A DNA stretch of 64,000 nt from Doryteuthis pealeii (taxonomy: Eukaryota > Mollusca > Cephalopoda > Myopsida > Loliginidae): contig CM042157.1 in the NCBI GenBank assembly GCA_023376005.1, positions 56,531,221 through 56,595,220 of the forward strand, given 5' to 3'. Below, in pieces: positions 1 through 10,059 of the stretch. Within the stretch, counting starts at the first letter, position 1. Every line of letters begins with the position of its first letter. A program made the translations under genes and the position numbers. The notes under the pieces are model-generated. The model saw only the letters and a list, made by a program, of their open reading frames with translations, ran no database searches and had not been told where the DNA came from.

Positions 1-690
1 GCGACAAACTGGGGAGAATGCACACGAGAAGACCTGGACATCGCTAAGATAGGGAAACCTTGAAACAAACTGCATCTCTTATGATAGCAGTACAAAATAA
101 TGCCATAAGATCCAATTATGTCAAGGCGAATATTGATAATACTCAACAGAATAGCAAGTTGGTTGAGTGGAGACAGAGATTAAACGGTTAAATATATAAT
201 AAGCGAATGCAACAAACTTATACAAAAGGAATACAAGAGTAGGCATGATTGGGCGGGAACCTTGATCCACTGGGAATTACACAAAAGATCAAAATTTGAC
301 CATGCTGAAAAATTCTATATGCACAAACCAGAATCCGTCCTAGAAAATGAGACAGATAAAATTCTCTTGGATTTTGAGATACAAACGGTTCACCTAATCC
401 CAGCTAAAATACCAGACCTAGTATTAATTAACTTATCATCTAGTGGATTTTGATCATACAGTGAAAATTAAAGAAAATGAAAAAATAAACTAATGTCTGG
501 ATCTTGCTAGATAACTGACAAAAGTATGGAACATGAGGGTGACAATGACTCGAATAATGATTGGAGTCCTTGGAAAAGTCCCAAGAAGCCGGAAAAGAAA
601 CTCGATGAACTGGAGTATATATATAATTACCGATCATGCGAACTGATCCCATTAGAGGGTAATGAGAAGTTGCGTTATAGTAATACGAGG
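1..690 (+). pseudogene. Non-LTR retrotransposon (LINE) reverse-transcriptase C-terminal remnant
   Basis: Broken reading frames across this stretch resemble the C-terminal part of LINE polyproteins. Seen in order: a segment reading AVQNNAIRSNYVKANIDNTQ near 80-150; a degenerate middle; then from 262 a frame with HWELHKRSKFDHAEKFYMHK, ENETDKILLDFEIQT and IPDLVLINL. A frameshifted tail near 455-650 has KENEK, CLDLAR, VWNMRVT and GVLGKVP. Several stops and frameshifts interrupt it, so it is dead. It lies upstream of the GDA exon at 983, probably inside a GDA intron. The LINE clade is not certain from this fragment alone. Confidence 0.75.
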
Positions 691-705
691 CATTACTCGA
701 GGAAA

Positions 706-708
706 CGA

Positions 709-752
<44 letters not shown>

Positions 753-753
753 A
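706..753. repeat. (GAAA)n microsatellite
   Basis: About twelve uninterrupted GAAA units, followed by purine-rich sequence to about 840. The charged K/E/R frame read through it is a by-product of the repeat. Confidence 0.9.
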
Positions 754-982
754 GAGGACACGGAAAGAAGAAAAGGTGGGGTAGTTGGAAGGAAAGAGAA
801 AACTGAAAAATACAAAGTTATAATAAGAGAGGGGTTAAAAGAATGATAGTTCTTACTCTGCTAGCACATGAATCGACATCGAACTTTACACCCACCCGAA
901 GACAGCATTTAAGCAAGTTTGTTTTTGTTTCTTTTCTTTTTTTTTTTCTTTTTTTCTTATCCTCTTTCTTCTTTTTTTTCAG

Positions 983-1126
983 TTTTAGGGTTAGAAAACC
1001 AGATCGGAAATTTCCAAGTTGGTAAACAATTCGATGCTCTCCTCGTAGACATCCCACGGCACTGGGACCAGCCATTAACAAATGGTGAAAATTGGGAGAA
1101 AATGTTCTCGAAACTTTTTTATCAAG
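983..1126 (+). CDS. GDA: Guanine deaminase, penultimate coding exon
   Basis: Guanine deaminase is a zinc-dependent cytosolic amidohydrolase that converts guanine to xanthine and ammonia in purine catabolism. This 144-nt exon encodes the segment starting LGLENQIGNFQVGKQFDALL and ending KLFYQ. It matches the conserved GDA C-terminal block (LGL..IGNFEVGKEFDA in vertebrates). It begins after a pyrimidine-rich tract with acceptor CAG at 980-982 and ends at donor GTAAAC (1127). Both flanking introns are phase 1. The split codon G|GT joins the next exon at 2747 to give LFYQ-G-DDRNI. Zinc-ligand and catalytic residues lie in upstream exons outside the window. The stretch VDIPRHWDQPLTNGENWEKM is less conserved. 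Confidence 0.9.
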
Positions 1127-1140
1127 GTAAACTACTCCCC

Positions 1141-1146
1141 CCCCCT

Positions 1147-1195
<49 letters not shown>

Positions 1196-1222
1196 ATTTA
1201 TTTCAGCTACCTTCACCTTTTC

Positions 1223-1258
<36 letters not shown>

Positions 1259-1299
1259 TATATATAAATATATACAAATTCAGCTGTACCAAAAATCTG

Positions 1300-1382
<83 letters not shown>
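1141..1382. repeat. Compound (CT)n(TA)n, (CA)n and (TA)n(TG)n microsatellites
   Basis: Three dinucleotide blocks at about 1147-1190, 1225-1256 and 1300-1382 sit just inside the last GDA intron, 20 nt after the donor site. The Tyr-Ile and Cys-Val repeat frames read from them are artefacts. Confidence 0.92.
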
Positions 1383-1751
1383 GAAAAGGCGAAGGTATTC
1401 TATTGTTTTTATTTTATTTTCATATTTGCTTTATTTTTTATTTTAAACTTTATTAATTTATTATTCTTCACAAAGACACAATCCTCAGACACAACTATAA
1501 GTAAATAAAGTTTCATCTGACGATTGTGTCTTCTATTTATAAAAAATAAATAAATAGCTAGAGTAGATGTGATTTGGTTTAACGGCGTATCAACCCTGTG
1601 GGGTATCTAATGCCAAATATTTTTGTATATATGATTTGTATGGGAATAGTCTGTAGTTAAATAGTTTGTCTTTAAACAATTTCTTAAAGTGTGAGGCAAC
1701 CGTTGGTAATCCATTTTGCTTTACAGGTGTATTTTGTAGAACTCATTTTTA

Positions 1752-1858
1752 AAATCTATTTAACCTATATATAGGACCCTAACAGGTACTACCACTCCGG
1801 GTTAGAGTGGACCTTGGAGTAATGGTGATGAAGGGATACTCCGCACTTCCCAAACCCC
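1752..1858 (-). repeat. Interspersed repeat, family C
   Basis: Contains the family signature: a remnant of CTATTTAACCTAT, then GACCCTAACAGGTACTACCA, then a strongly conserved GGAGTAATGGTGATGAAGG block. The same blocks recur at 4020-4190, 8975-9110, 15640-15915, 17745-17850, 29340-29515, 50398-51000 and 52080-52510 in either orientation. It lies in the GDA intron. Class unknown; non-coding. Confidence 0.75.
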
Positions 1859-1973
1859 AGAATTTCCTATTTTTAATGTATTCTGTTACCTTTTTAAAGT
1901 CAGTTTTTGACTTTTGGCAAAAGGACAATTTTGCAGCGATTTCTATTGCAAAAATGAATCGTGCTTCAATATA

Positions 1974-2501
1974 CGAGGGAGAGTAAAAAAAAATATCCGC
2001 ACTTTTGCCATAATATATCTTCATTATTGCCACACAGCATTCTGCGCATGCATGCTAATAGTTGACACTGTTGTGGTCACGTGATCGAAGTTTGAGCCTG
2101 CTCGCGCCGTTTTGTTTGCTTTCTTTACTGTGTAAACCTGGCCGCTTCACTAACAGTATGCACCAAGGATGTGACCTGATTGGGAAATGAAATTCATCGG
2201 AGGCTTTTAGCCCAACACAGGGACAGTGCACTACTGCGTAGAAGTGTGTATGAGCGGATAGAGAAGTTTAAGCGTGGCCAAACAAGCGAGACGCACGAAG
2301 AAGGTGCAGGATGCCCGCCAACTTCCACCACTGATGAGAATATTCAGCATGCTCAAGAGATGATAATCACGAACCAGCGAGTTATCATCGACGAGCTAGC
2401 TTGTTCTCTGTAGATTATTCATTGTTCTACCTATCAAATCATCCACGATGAGATCGGCTTCCATAAAACAAAAGTGCGGATATTTTTTAATCTCACTCAT
2501 G
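1974..2501 (+). mobile_element. Internally deleted mariner-like element
   Basis: About 528 bp. Near-matching terminal inverted repeats share the core AAATATCCGCACTTTTG at the left; its complement CAAAAGTGCGGATATTT is at the right. The flanks are TA at 1972-1973 and 2502-2503, as expected for Tc1/mariner insertion. The interior keeps only the N-terminal DNA-binding part of a transposase. A full mariner is about 1.3 kb, so the catalytic D,D,D region has been lost. It is inserted in the last GDA intron in the same orientation as the gene. Confidence 0.85.
2180..2413 (+). pseudogene. Mariner transposase N-terminal helix-turn-helix remnant
   Basis: A 77-residue frame contains RSVYERIEKFKRGQ, then DEN and VIIDELACSL. 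This is the order of the helix-turn-helix domain of mariner transposases of the SETMAR/Mos1 type. A stop at 2411 replaces what is normally a continuing frame; homology resumes just after it with YQIIHDEIGFHK up to the right terminal repeat. The catalytic domain is absent. Because the element keeps both terminal repeats, it could have been mobilised only by a transposase made elsewhere. Confidence 0.82.
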
Positions 2502-2746
2502 TAGTTTGGGGTTTTTTTTTAAATGTTTTTTTTTGTATTTTATTTGTTTATTCCAATGGTGTGTGATATTTAATTTCCTTCTTTAAAGAAGATAACTGAT
2601 TATCTCCCTTTGAGCGATTTATGGCTAACATCACCATAAAATTTGCAAAATAAATATTGTTTGAGTTTAAATACATTTAATTGTTTTGTATTACATTTTG
2701 TTGTTTCTAAAATTCTTGGTTATAACAGGTGCATTTCAATTTCCAG

Positions 2747-2844
2747 GTGACGACCGTAACATAAAAGAGGTGTTTGTCTCCGGCCGTTTAATTCATTCTC
2801 GAGACAATCCTATATTGAATGACACTTCCCCCATTGACCACTAA
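2747..2844 (+). CDS. GDA: Guanine deaminase, terminal coding exon with stop
   Basis: The exon starts after acceptor TTTCCAG (AG at 2745-2746) and completes the split glycine codon from 983-1126. It reads GDDRNIKEVFVSGRLIHSRD, then a short tail ending in TSPIDH and TAA at 2842-2844. GDDRNI.EV.V.G is a highly conserved motif near the C-terminus of guanine deaminases. Mammalian enzymes have a differently sequenced tail after the conserved glycine, so the last residues are lineage-specific. The coding tail from about 2809 and the following 3' UTR recur at 5404-5550 (see the duplication entry). No other gene overlaps it. Confidence 0.9.
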
Positions 2845-2960
2845 ACAGGCTGACCACAGAATCCCGGCGGATAAAGAAGTGTTTCCCACACGAAGGACAT
2901 GCAGCAGATATAATCCTGGATTTCCACCAATGTTTTTTATTATTGATATTATTGCATATT
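2809..2960 (+). repeat. Duplicated segment spanning GDA stop codon and 3' UTR (copy 1)
   Basis: From CCTATATTGA through the stop codon, CACTAAACAGGCTGACCACA, AAAGAAGTG, ACACGAAGGA and GCAGCAGAT to about 2960. It is closely matched by 5404-5550, 2.6 kb downstream in direct orientation. The last dozen GDA codons lie inside the shared block. Confidence 0.85.
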
Positions 2961-3039
2961 ATGATACCCCCCCCCCATTTATTGATAGATAGGTTTGGCG
3001 GTTATTTGTTTTCAAAGTGAATTCGAATTTTCAATACGT

Positions 3040-3160
3040 TCACTTTCAGACTAATACCATTGGGAAAGATATGAACCAACGTGTGGCTAAAGTGTTAGAT
3101 TGCAACATCTTAGTAAGCGAGTTCGAACTCCAGTCACGTTATTACGCTCACATTCGGACT
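3040..3160 (+). repeat. tRNA-like SINE, partial
   Basis: Contains GTGGCTAAAGTGTTAGATTG (A-box-like) and GAGTTCGAACTCCAGTC (B-box-like, close to GGTTCGANTCC), followed by the TTCACTTTCGGAC-type body seen on the - strand at 4640-4865. It is followed by a short (CAT)n tract at about 3160-3180. From 3180 to 3500 I see nothing recognisable. Confidence 0.6.
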
Positions 3161-3513
3161 AATCATCATCATCATCATCAAATTGCACCAGTAGCACGGA
3201 TATCCATGACAATCTCTCGCTAACCGTCCCTATCATTCATCGCTCTCGAGAGGTCCTTCGTATCCGCGCAGGGCTGATCAATGTAGATCTTTGCTGGGCG
3301 ACCCGCCCTTGCATGCCCATGTGCCGATTACCATTGAAGGATGTCACTTATGAGTTCATCCTCGCTTCTCCAGCAGTGTCCAGTATGTCCTGTTCGTCTC
3401 ACTCGGATGGTTTGTGTGATAGAACCCCCTCAACTTTCAAGCTATGGGTTTAGTACTGCTACTATTCTTCTACAAGAATGGCTTTGGCACTGAATAACCC
3501 ACGAAGGTTGATA

Positions 3514-3783
3514 GGTAATCTGAACATTAGCTACATAAATGAGAGTAAAAATAGGTTCTTAATGGTGCTAGCACATTATTTGAAATGAACTTAATTGTTA
3601 TTAAGAACACATTTTATGATATTTTCGTGTTAAAACATGCAGTTGTATTGATTCAAACAAATTCGTATTTTCAGTGTAGATTTACGGTGAAATGAAAATG
3701 GCAGACCAAAACATATGGCTTTCTCAAATTGAAATAAACAAGGGGAGGTTACTCTCATTTATGTAGCTAATGTTCAGATTACC
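3514..3783. mobile_element. Palindromic MITE, family P1, copy 1 (8-bp TSD)
   Basis: 270 bp. Terminal inverted repeats begin GGTAATCTGAACATTAG at the left and end with its complement at the right. It is flanked by a perfect 8-bp duplication GGTTGATA at 3506-3513 and 3784-3791. The right arm is longer than the left: the left arm has lost the segment containing the CCGTAAATCTACACTG complement. The interior is non-coding. Full copies with their own 8-bp duplications lie at 48458-48850 and 59569-59886. An 8-bp duplication fits the hAT superfamily best, but no transposase is present. Confidence 0.9.
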
Positions 3784-4019
3784 GGTTGATATATCATTAA
3801 ACAAAGAAACCAAACCAAAATCAGTTCTTTTCTAACCCCAATCCCCAACGGGAAACTTGTTAGCCATGGGTGGCAACCTGTGATGCTTCAGGAAGGAATC
3901 CTGGTGGCTGAGCAGTCCATGACATGCAACTCTACTTTTGCTCTTGAATCTATATATATATGTCCCAATCCTACTGTCCTTGTGGCAAACCCCAACCCTT
4001 TTATCATATATGTGCTAGA

Positions 4020-4190
4020 AGGCAGTGATTGAGAGTTTTAGTGTCTTGGGTATGATGCTGAACTGCATCTAATGGTGAAGTTCCAATTTTGTAGCTCTGG
4101 GGAGTGGAGTACCCATTCATCACCATTACTCCCAGGTCCACCATGACCCAGAGTGGTAGTACTTGTTAGGTTTCATTTATGGATTAAATA
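4020..4190 (+). repeat. Interspersed repeat, family C
   Basis: Contains GGCAGTGATTGAGAG, GATGCTGAACTGCATCTA, CACCATTACTCCCAGGTCCA and GGTAGTACTTGTTAGG, the family C blocks in + orientation. A spacer with GGCATAAAATAACCCAACAA and CCAACCAACC, a tail seen near several repeats here, follows at 4250-4325. Confidence 0.7.
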
Positions 4191-4639
4191 GAAAAAAAAA
4201 TGAGTTTAAAAAAATTGATTACTCATCAAGAATGAATAAACAAAACGTCTTCGGCATAAAATAACCCAACAAGGGTTGACATGTCGTAAAAACCAACCAA
4301 CCAACCAACCAGCCAACCGATCGACCGACATTGAATTGTTATTATTAGATAAATATAGGAATACTTGAAATCATACAACTATTAAGAACTAACTATACAA
4401 AAATATGAATATAAACGTAACAATGTACAGGATTCCCTAACCCTTAGGCATGCAATAACACCAGACTGGTTGACGTGCCGTTTAAATTAGTCAATCTGCT
4501 TCTCATTAGCTTTTAAAATCAATGTCTTGCAACCCATTTTGCCACAAAAAGGAAAAACTCCGAATTAAAACCCGGGTTGGTGAGGTAGCAGTTCTACCCA
4601 AAAAACTTACTTCCTTTACAGTAACATCTTTTGTTTTGG

Positions 4640-4865
4640 TTTATTTGTTTAATGGCATATCAACTGCCGTGCGTTATTTAATGCCATGACAACCCATGTA
4701 GAAGAACAGTAGTGGTATGATTTAACCCATAGCTTGAGAGATGAGAGGGGTTCCTAACTTTCCCAAGGGTATTCGTCCGAAAGTGAACATAATAGCGCGA
4801 CTGGAATTCGAACTCGGTTACAACGATGTTGCAGTCCAGAACGTTTGCCACTACACCCCCACCCC
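4640..4865 (-). repeat. tRNA-like SINE (family D)
   Basis: Read on the - strand it starts GGTGTAGTGGCAAACGTT (A-box-like). A B-box-like GAGTTCGAATTCCAG follows, then a body with TTCGGACGAATACCCTTGGG, and it ends in GGCATTAAATAACGCACGG and a purine-rich tail. The same 3' tail (TGGCATATCAAC..GGGTTATTTAATGCCA in + view) recurs at 22200, 49475, 51990, 58075 and 59465. Confidence 0.7.
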
Positions 4866-4975
4866 CGTAACACCTTCTGAAAAGGTGATGCGCGGTACTT
4901 TTCTTGAATTCTTCTAATATTTCTATCGGGCGTCTGTGTTTATCTCGGTTTCTCCTTGGTTCGGGCTGAGTATCT

Positions 4976-4976
<1 letters not shown>

Positions 4977-5032
<56 letters not shown>
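4977..5032. repeat. (CT)n microsatellite
   Basis: About 56 bp of uninterrupted CT units. The Arg-Glu frame on the other strand is an artefact. Confidence 0.95.
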
Positions 5033-5034
<2 letters not shown>

Positions 5035-5403
5035 ATTCCCTTTGTGTTCTTTAATCAACACAGACATATTCTTGGGCACACACATTTTTATTTCCTCTGA
5101 GACATTCTTAATCTGCACGCGCAACGAGGGGGGAGCAAATACGTCTGACCCCAACGGGTCCCTAGATTCAGTTCAACTGAATTCTAAATCTTCTTTCCCA
5201 GCCTCGTCTGATCACATGACTCTCTGAGCCAACGAGAGCTCCGTTCCAGACAAACCTGAAGTCAAGACCTATCAATCACACCATTTGACTCCGGTACTGT
5301 ATTTTTCCACAGTATTTTTGTTAATTTTAAACTACTCTTCACTACTTGTTAAAAATAATAGGCTATGCCTATCCATTATGTAACAAAGGCATGAATATCT
5401 CCA

Positions 5404-5550
5404 TCCTATATTGATGGACACTTGCTCTGTCAACCACTAAACAGGCTGACCACAAAATCCCGGTATATAAAGAAGTGCTTACAACACGAAGGATTTGCAG
5501 CAGATTTAATCCTGTATTTCTAATGTTTTTATTTTTAGATATTATAGCTT
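5404..5550 (+). repeat. Duplicated segment, copy 2 of the GDA stop/3' UTR block
   Basis: Shares CCTATATTGA, GACACTT, CCACTAAACAGGCTGACCAC, AATCCCGG, AAAGAAGTG, ACACGAAGGA and TTAATCCTG in order with 2809-2960. The coding frame is not preserved and no splice acceptor is evident, so this is not a second functional exon. Confidence 0.82.
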
Positions 5551-5554
5551 CAGA

Positions 5555-5640
5555 CGCAAAAACAATCTCCTTGGTCTGGCGTTTGTGAAAAGGGGATATA
5601 CTCCCTCGCTGTTTGGCTGATACCGACAATAGGTCACTCA
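5555..5640 (+). repeat. SINE family B, 3' fragment
   Basis: Contains ACAATCTCCTTGGTCTGG, GTGAAAAGGGGATA and TTGGCTGATACCGACA. These match the 3' half of the tRNA-derived family B element seen in full at 32450-32700. Confidence 0.7.
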
Positions 5641-5816
5641 GTCGACACTATTGCTGTCATAGCTAATGTTATGAGAATACTTTAACTTCTTTTATTATTA
5701 AAACATCTAGAAGGTTCTAGAAAACATGAAATGGAACAAAATGAATGTTTTATTTATGCATCTTCTTGAATTTATAAATAACAACATAATGTTCTTTTTT
5801 ATGAGAATCTCTTTTC

Positions 5817-6018
5817 GGACCATATTACCTTAACGCACACCTTTTCAATTTCGTGTCATTATGTCATTTTTTTTCATTTACACCGTCAATATCCGGTTGT
5901 TGGTTAGGGTTAGGGGTTCTAACCCTAACCTCTAATCAACAACCGATATTGACGGTGTAGATGAAAAAAATAGCCTAATGACACAAAATCGAAAAGGGTG
6001 CCTTAAGGTAATATGGCC
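5817..6018. mobile_element. Foldback MITE, family P2, copy 1
   Basis: About 200-bp inverted repeat. The arms begin GGACCATATTACCTTAA and return as TTAAGGTAATATGG. The inner arms carry TTACACCGTCAATATCCGGT and its complement. The centre is GGTTAGGGTTAGGGG with its complement, a telomere-like core. A second copy is at 33325-33551. Non-coding; target duplication unclear. Confidence 0.82.
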
Positions 6019-7082
6019 CCTTTTTTCTCCCCTTTATTATTAAAACATCTCCGATGTAGAACATAGAAGGTTCTAGAAAATATCAAAACAAATGTTCTAT
6101 TTATGGAACCTTCTAGAATTTATATATAAAAAAAAACAACATAATGTTATATCCTAAATTCAAATCGTCTATATATAGACATTAAATATAACTCGCCAAC
6201 AGTTGTTGTCTGAGCTTTAGGGTGTCCTATCGTGGTATAATGGTCAGCAAGCTTGTCTTGCTGATCCATTATTACTGAATAGCGAGTTCTTTCCTTACAT
6301 TATGCCCCATACTTACGGCCTTGTGTCACATCATACCCGTGGCGAATGAGTGGGGCAAATACCCAGTTGTTATTTGAGATTCTTAAAGAGAAAGTTCTGA
6401 ATGTCAACAAATCCAAATATTTTGACACACCAATCAAACAAGTTATCTCCCTTGCGTCAGAATGTTGGTAATATGTTTACTTATATATTCCTTTTGATTT
6501 ACTAACCAAATTGATTTGTTACAATAATCAATGTATTTTGATCACTAAACAATATAATGATATAAACTTGTTTTTCTTAAAGTTCCTGTTGATATATTTT
6601 TAGATAATAAATTCTTATTTTATTATTATACAAAGTTTAGTTGTTCTCTTTGTCTTTTTATTCTTTTTAATTTTAATTTTTGTCGCATACGTGACAAAAT
6701 GGCCGAAAATATTTTGATGATCTATTTAAAGGCTAGAAAAAAAATGTCATTTTCTATTTTTTGTCTTTAACTTATTTGAGTAACGCATTCAAATACAAAT
6801 ACAACTATGAAAGAAGCAAAAATAAAAATATTGTATAAAAAAAAAAATAGTTGAAGAAGAAATTTTAGATTCTGTTACGTGAGTATATGTTAGAGAAGAA
6901 GTTGAAACAACACAGAGCTAAAGTTAACGTGACTTTTATTTATCTAGTCATACAGTAAGTGAGGTCTCCTCATCAGTTAAGGGTTATCCCTGTCAGGGGA
7001 CTTAATATGGAGAGCTGAATGTATATGTGTGTATTATTTATACACGTAACAGATTCGTATAGGTTTGAAAGAAAGTGTTTCC
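6019..7082. other. AT-rich intergenic DNA with a tRNA-like SINE fragment
   Basis: A SINE-like segment at about 6215-6300 contains TCGTGGTATAATGGTCAGCA and CTTGTCTTGCTGATCC. Its relatives lie at 38640-38760 (+) and 53040-53145 (-). Nothing coding is seen elsewhere; there are homopolymer and AT-rich tracts. Confidence 0.6.
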
Positions 7083-7275
7083 AAAATATCTTACATTTAC
7101 AAATCGAATTAGAAAAATTAAAGATTCAACGAGAAAGATTAAAATTAGAAGAAAAAAAATTGAACCGGAATATACAACCACACAAAGAACTCTAATCTTT
7201 CTCGTTGATCTTTTAGTTTTTTTAAAAATCCTACTCTTTCTCATTTATTTTTTCTAATTCAATTTAGAAATGTAA
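7083..7275. repeat. Imperfect foldback repeat
   Basis: CTTACATTTACAAATCGAATT at the left pairs with AATTCAATTTAGAAATGTAAG at the right; inner blocks ATTCAACGAGAAAGATTA and TAATCTTTCTCGTTGATC also pair. Frames on both strands are low-complexity and not credible genes. Confidence 0.7.
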
Positions 7276-7429
7276 GTCACTTTGGAGAGACTTTCCTTCA
7301 AAGTTATATGAATCTAATATTTCTTCAACTCTGTTTTTGGTACAATATTTTTATGTCCGCTTTTTTAATTGTTGTACTTGTATGAATATCGAGTTCGATC
7401 CTGTAGGGATTAAAATTAAAATAAAATAA

Positions 7430-7600
7430 AAAAAAAAACAACAAACTCCTACAAGCCTTCACCGGAAGAACCCTCCGCGCATGTGCGAGAAAAGGGACTG
7501 ACTTCCGATCCCCAAGAGAATATCTCGGCCATTCGAGTTTAGGCCTTAACTGTGTGTAGTCGTTTCCTCGGACAGGGGAATATCCCCTTGCCACGGGCGA
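7430..7600 (-). repeat. Interspersed repeat shared with 21880-21960
   Basis: On the - strand it reads GCGCATG or CACATGCGCGGAGG followed by GGTTCTTCCGGTGAAGGCTT and GTAGGAGTTTGTTG. The + strand at 21886-21950 has CCTGCGCATGTCCGAAGGG, TTCTTCCTGT and GGGAGATTGTTATT in the same order. Class unknown. 7600-8110 holds no recognisable gene; a GGCATGAAATAACCCCACAA tail lies at 8040-8090. Confidence 0.5.
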
Positions 7601-8111
7601 CTATGACCGGGAATAAATTCTAAGTCATAAAACCACTTTCTGCCCTTGTCTCTTTCTTTTTCGTTCCTTGAATTACTTCCTTTCCAGCGCGACCACCAAA
7701 TGAGATGGGATTAAAAGCGAAAACCCTAAAAACACGCAACAAGAGTATCCAACTACCTTTAAACCTGAAAACACCTAAAACCTCTTACCACCCCATAATC
7801 CTCTCTGGATGCCAAAATGCTTGCCACCTTATGTTACACCTTACCCGTGGCAAACCTTTTAATACTTTAAATCATATGTGTGCAAACAAATGATTATTAT
7901 TAAATAGGAATATTAACTTGAAACTATATAATTCTATATATTATTGGTATTAAGAAAAGTTACTCGAAGCTATAACTGCTTGCTACTGATTATCATGAAT
8001 TATTTGAAAACCTATAAATACTTGAACAAGTCTGACTTCGGCATGAAATAACCCCACAAGTGTTGACATGCCGTAAAACCAACCAACGAAATCAAACCAT
8101 CTTTTGTGACG

Positions 8112-8322
8112 TTGGAGGTGCGTGATGCAATGGACACGACGAAATGAGTTCAAATCCCGAACGCAGCTGTTTGCATTACACATAGCGCTAATACCCATGG
8201 GGAAGGTACGATTCCAACTATTCTCCCTCCAGCTATGGGGGAATAATAGCGAAGAGTGGGCTCTTTAACCTTGATATGACAACCGGTTAGAAGGAAAACT
8301 CAGAATTCAAACCAAAAAGGCT
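8112..8322 (+). repeat. tRNA-like SINE, family A
   Basis: Starts with an A-box-like GGTGCGTGATGCAATGGA and a B-box-like GAGTTCAAATCCCGAACG. The conserved body follows: CTGTTTGCATTACACATAGC, GCTAATACCCATGGGGAAGG, CTATTCTCCCTCCAGCTATG, GGGCTCTTTAACCTTG, and finally GAAGGAAAACTCAGAATTCA. This is the most abundant family in the window (about twelve copies). Confidence 0.78.
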
Positions 8323-8727
8323 CTCTTCTCGTTATTCAAAACTACTTTGAGAACTCCTCCTTCCACTCCTTCTTCCACTCCAACCCCAAAAAATATTTTT
8401 TTAAAAAAAAACCTATACCCTGCTGTAGTACAATTTGCATATTAAAGAAAAGAAGACTAGTAAGAAAAATCCACCCATTACATTTCATTAGAAATAAATA
8501 TTTTATGTCTGTGTCAGAATATTTTTTCCATCTATATTGAAATATTCTTATTCGGTTTGTGAGTTGGAGTTGAAAAGAAAGTAAAAATGAAAGGTACTGC
8601 CCAGAACGGGGATTGAACTCATAATTTCCAGGTTATGAGTATTTTATAATAGATCTAACGCCCTTGTTAATTAGAATTGTTTGGCCAGTTGAGATAAATA
8701 AAAACCAAGGACAACTTTTTTCTTTTT

Positions 8728-8900
8728 AGTGTCAAGTCGCACTAAAAGTACCGGTTCCCGCGAGATCACCAGCGATGATCCTATTTAGTACATCGATGGG
8801 TGACCATATAAGCAACAGCAGGTACTGTAAGCAAGCTGAGACTTTTGTACCATATCTAAGCAAAGCTGAATAAACAATTACTTTTTTCTGTTGCCTGGAG
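8728..8900 (+). repeat. 5S rRNA-derived SINE, copy 1
   Basis: CACTAAAAGTACCGGTTCCC, then GAGATCACCAGCGATGATCC, AGTACATCGATGGGTGACCA, and GGTACTGTAAGCAAGC. This order matches eukaryotic 5S rRNA (AAAGCACCGGTTCTCGTCCG, GATCACCGAAGTTAAGCA, TTAGTACTTGGATGGGTGAC, GGTGCTGTAGGC) with substitutions and a missing GTTAAGCA block. A non-5S tail with CTAAGCAAAGCTGAATAAAC follows and is shared with 36607-36775. Confidence 0.75.
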
Positions 8901-8974
8901 AAAGTCTGCATCATAAAGCAGGTGTAATCGAACCTCTGAAGAACATTTGACACTCGACTTTAACCCCCTCACCC

Positions 8975-9110
8975 TTTTAGCTATCCTGGGTATACGAGAA
9001 ACTGCATCTAGAGGAGAAGTTCCTGTTCTGGAGCTCTTGGGGAGTGTTAAGTGCCCCTTGCCATTACTCCCAGGTCCACTGTAACCTGATAGGGTCCCCT
9101 CTATTAAAGT
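8975..9110 (+). repeat. Interspersed repeat, family C
   Basis: Contains CTGCATCTAGAGGAGAAGTT, CTGGAGCTCTTGGGGAGTG, CCATTACTCCCAGGTCCACT and TAGGGTCCC. A GGCATAAAATAACCCAACAA tail lies at 9370-9430. 9430-10060 shows no recognisable gene: a 95-residue frame at 9705-9992 has no domain or splice support. Confidence 0.65.
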
Positions 9111-10059
9111 TTGCTTTTTATATCCCAGTTTATAAAAAGGGTAACTGTGAGTTCTTTAAGCGAGAATAAAAACAAGTCAACACACTCTGATAACAGGATA
9201 AGAACTGAATTTTATTTCAAAAGATTTCGCGCCGGTCGGTGTGTGTATGTGTGCGCATGTCCGGAAATGACTCCTTTATTTATCAGGTCACAACACCCTC
9301 TATGTGTTAAATAGATTAAAAAATGAGTTTAAAAAAATTAATATCCAACGATAACGAATAAAACAAAAATGTATTTGGCATAAAATAACCCAACAAGGGT
9401 TGACATGCAATAAAATCCAACCAACCAACCATTACCTGTTCAGGTCCAGAAAGTCAAGCGAATTGCAGTAGAGAGAAGACTAGGAAATCAAAGAGAACAC
9501 CTTTTTTTTTTAAATTCCTTAATGACCTTCAAAAGCGGATAAAAAAAAAACATGGATCGCTTCCAGTTCTGAGATTTATCCTAGCTGCAACAATTTGATG
9601 CCGCAATGATAGAAAATAATTGTATAATCTATGTATCCGTAACTACGTTTTTATGTACATTTAGGTATCTCTTTGATACCTAAATATCTTGTATTTTACC
9701 ATTCATGAATGTGTCATTATCTCTACTCTTGTATATGTATCCACGACAAAGATTAAACTTCTCAGATTTGAGCAACTCTTTTTCTCTGCATAGTTTTGTG
9801 ATACGAAGCAATAATCTTAACGGACATCAACCATCTAAAAAGGTTCTGTTGCTTTGGACAATCTGCTGTATATTCATATGCAATAATAACAAAAGGAGTC
9901 GAATCTGCACAAGCGCTCTCTTTACTTTACCTACACTGGCTGCCTACACGGAAAATATCGAAGCAGTCGATTGGGTATCTTGGGTGATGTAATGGTTAGC
10001 AAGCTAGATTAACAGTTAGTGGCTTCAACCGGATTCCGGCCAGATGACTTCGATCTAGT

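Noticed and set aside
919..1446. 175-residue + strand ORF as one protein
   Set aside because: Only 983-1126 is coding (GDA exon). The rest is polypyrimidine intron and microsatellite translation (poly-Phe, Tyr-Ile).
9705..9992. 95-residue + strand ORF
   Set aside because: No domain, signal peptide or splice evidence; codon composition resembles the surrounding AT-rich DNA.
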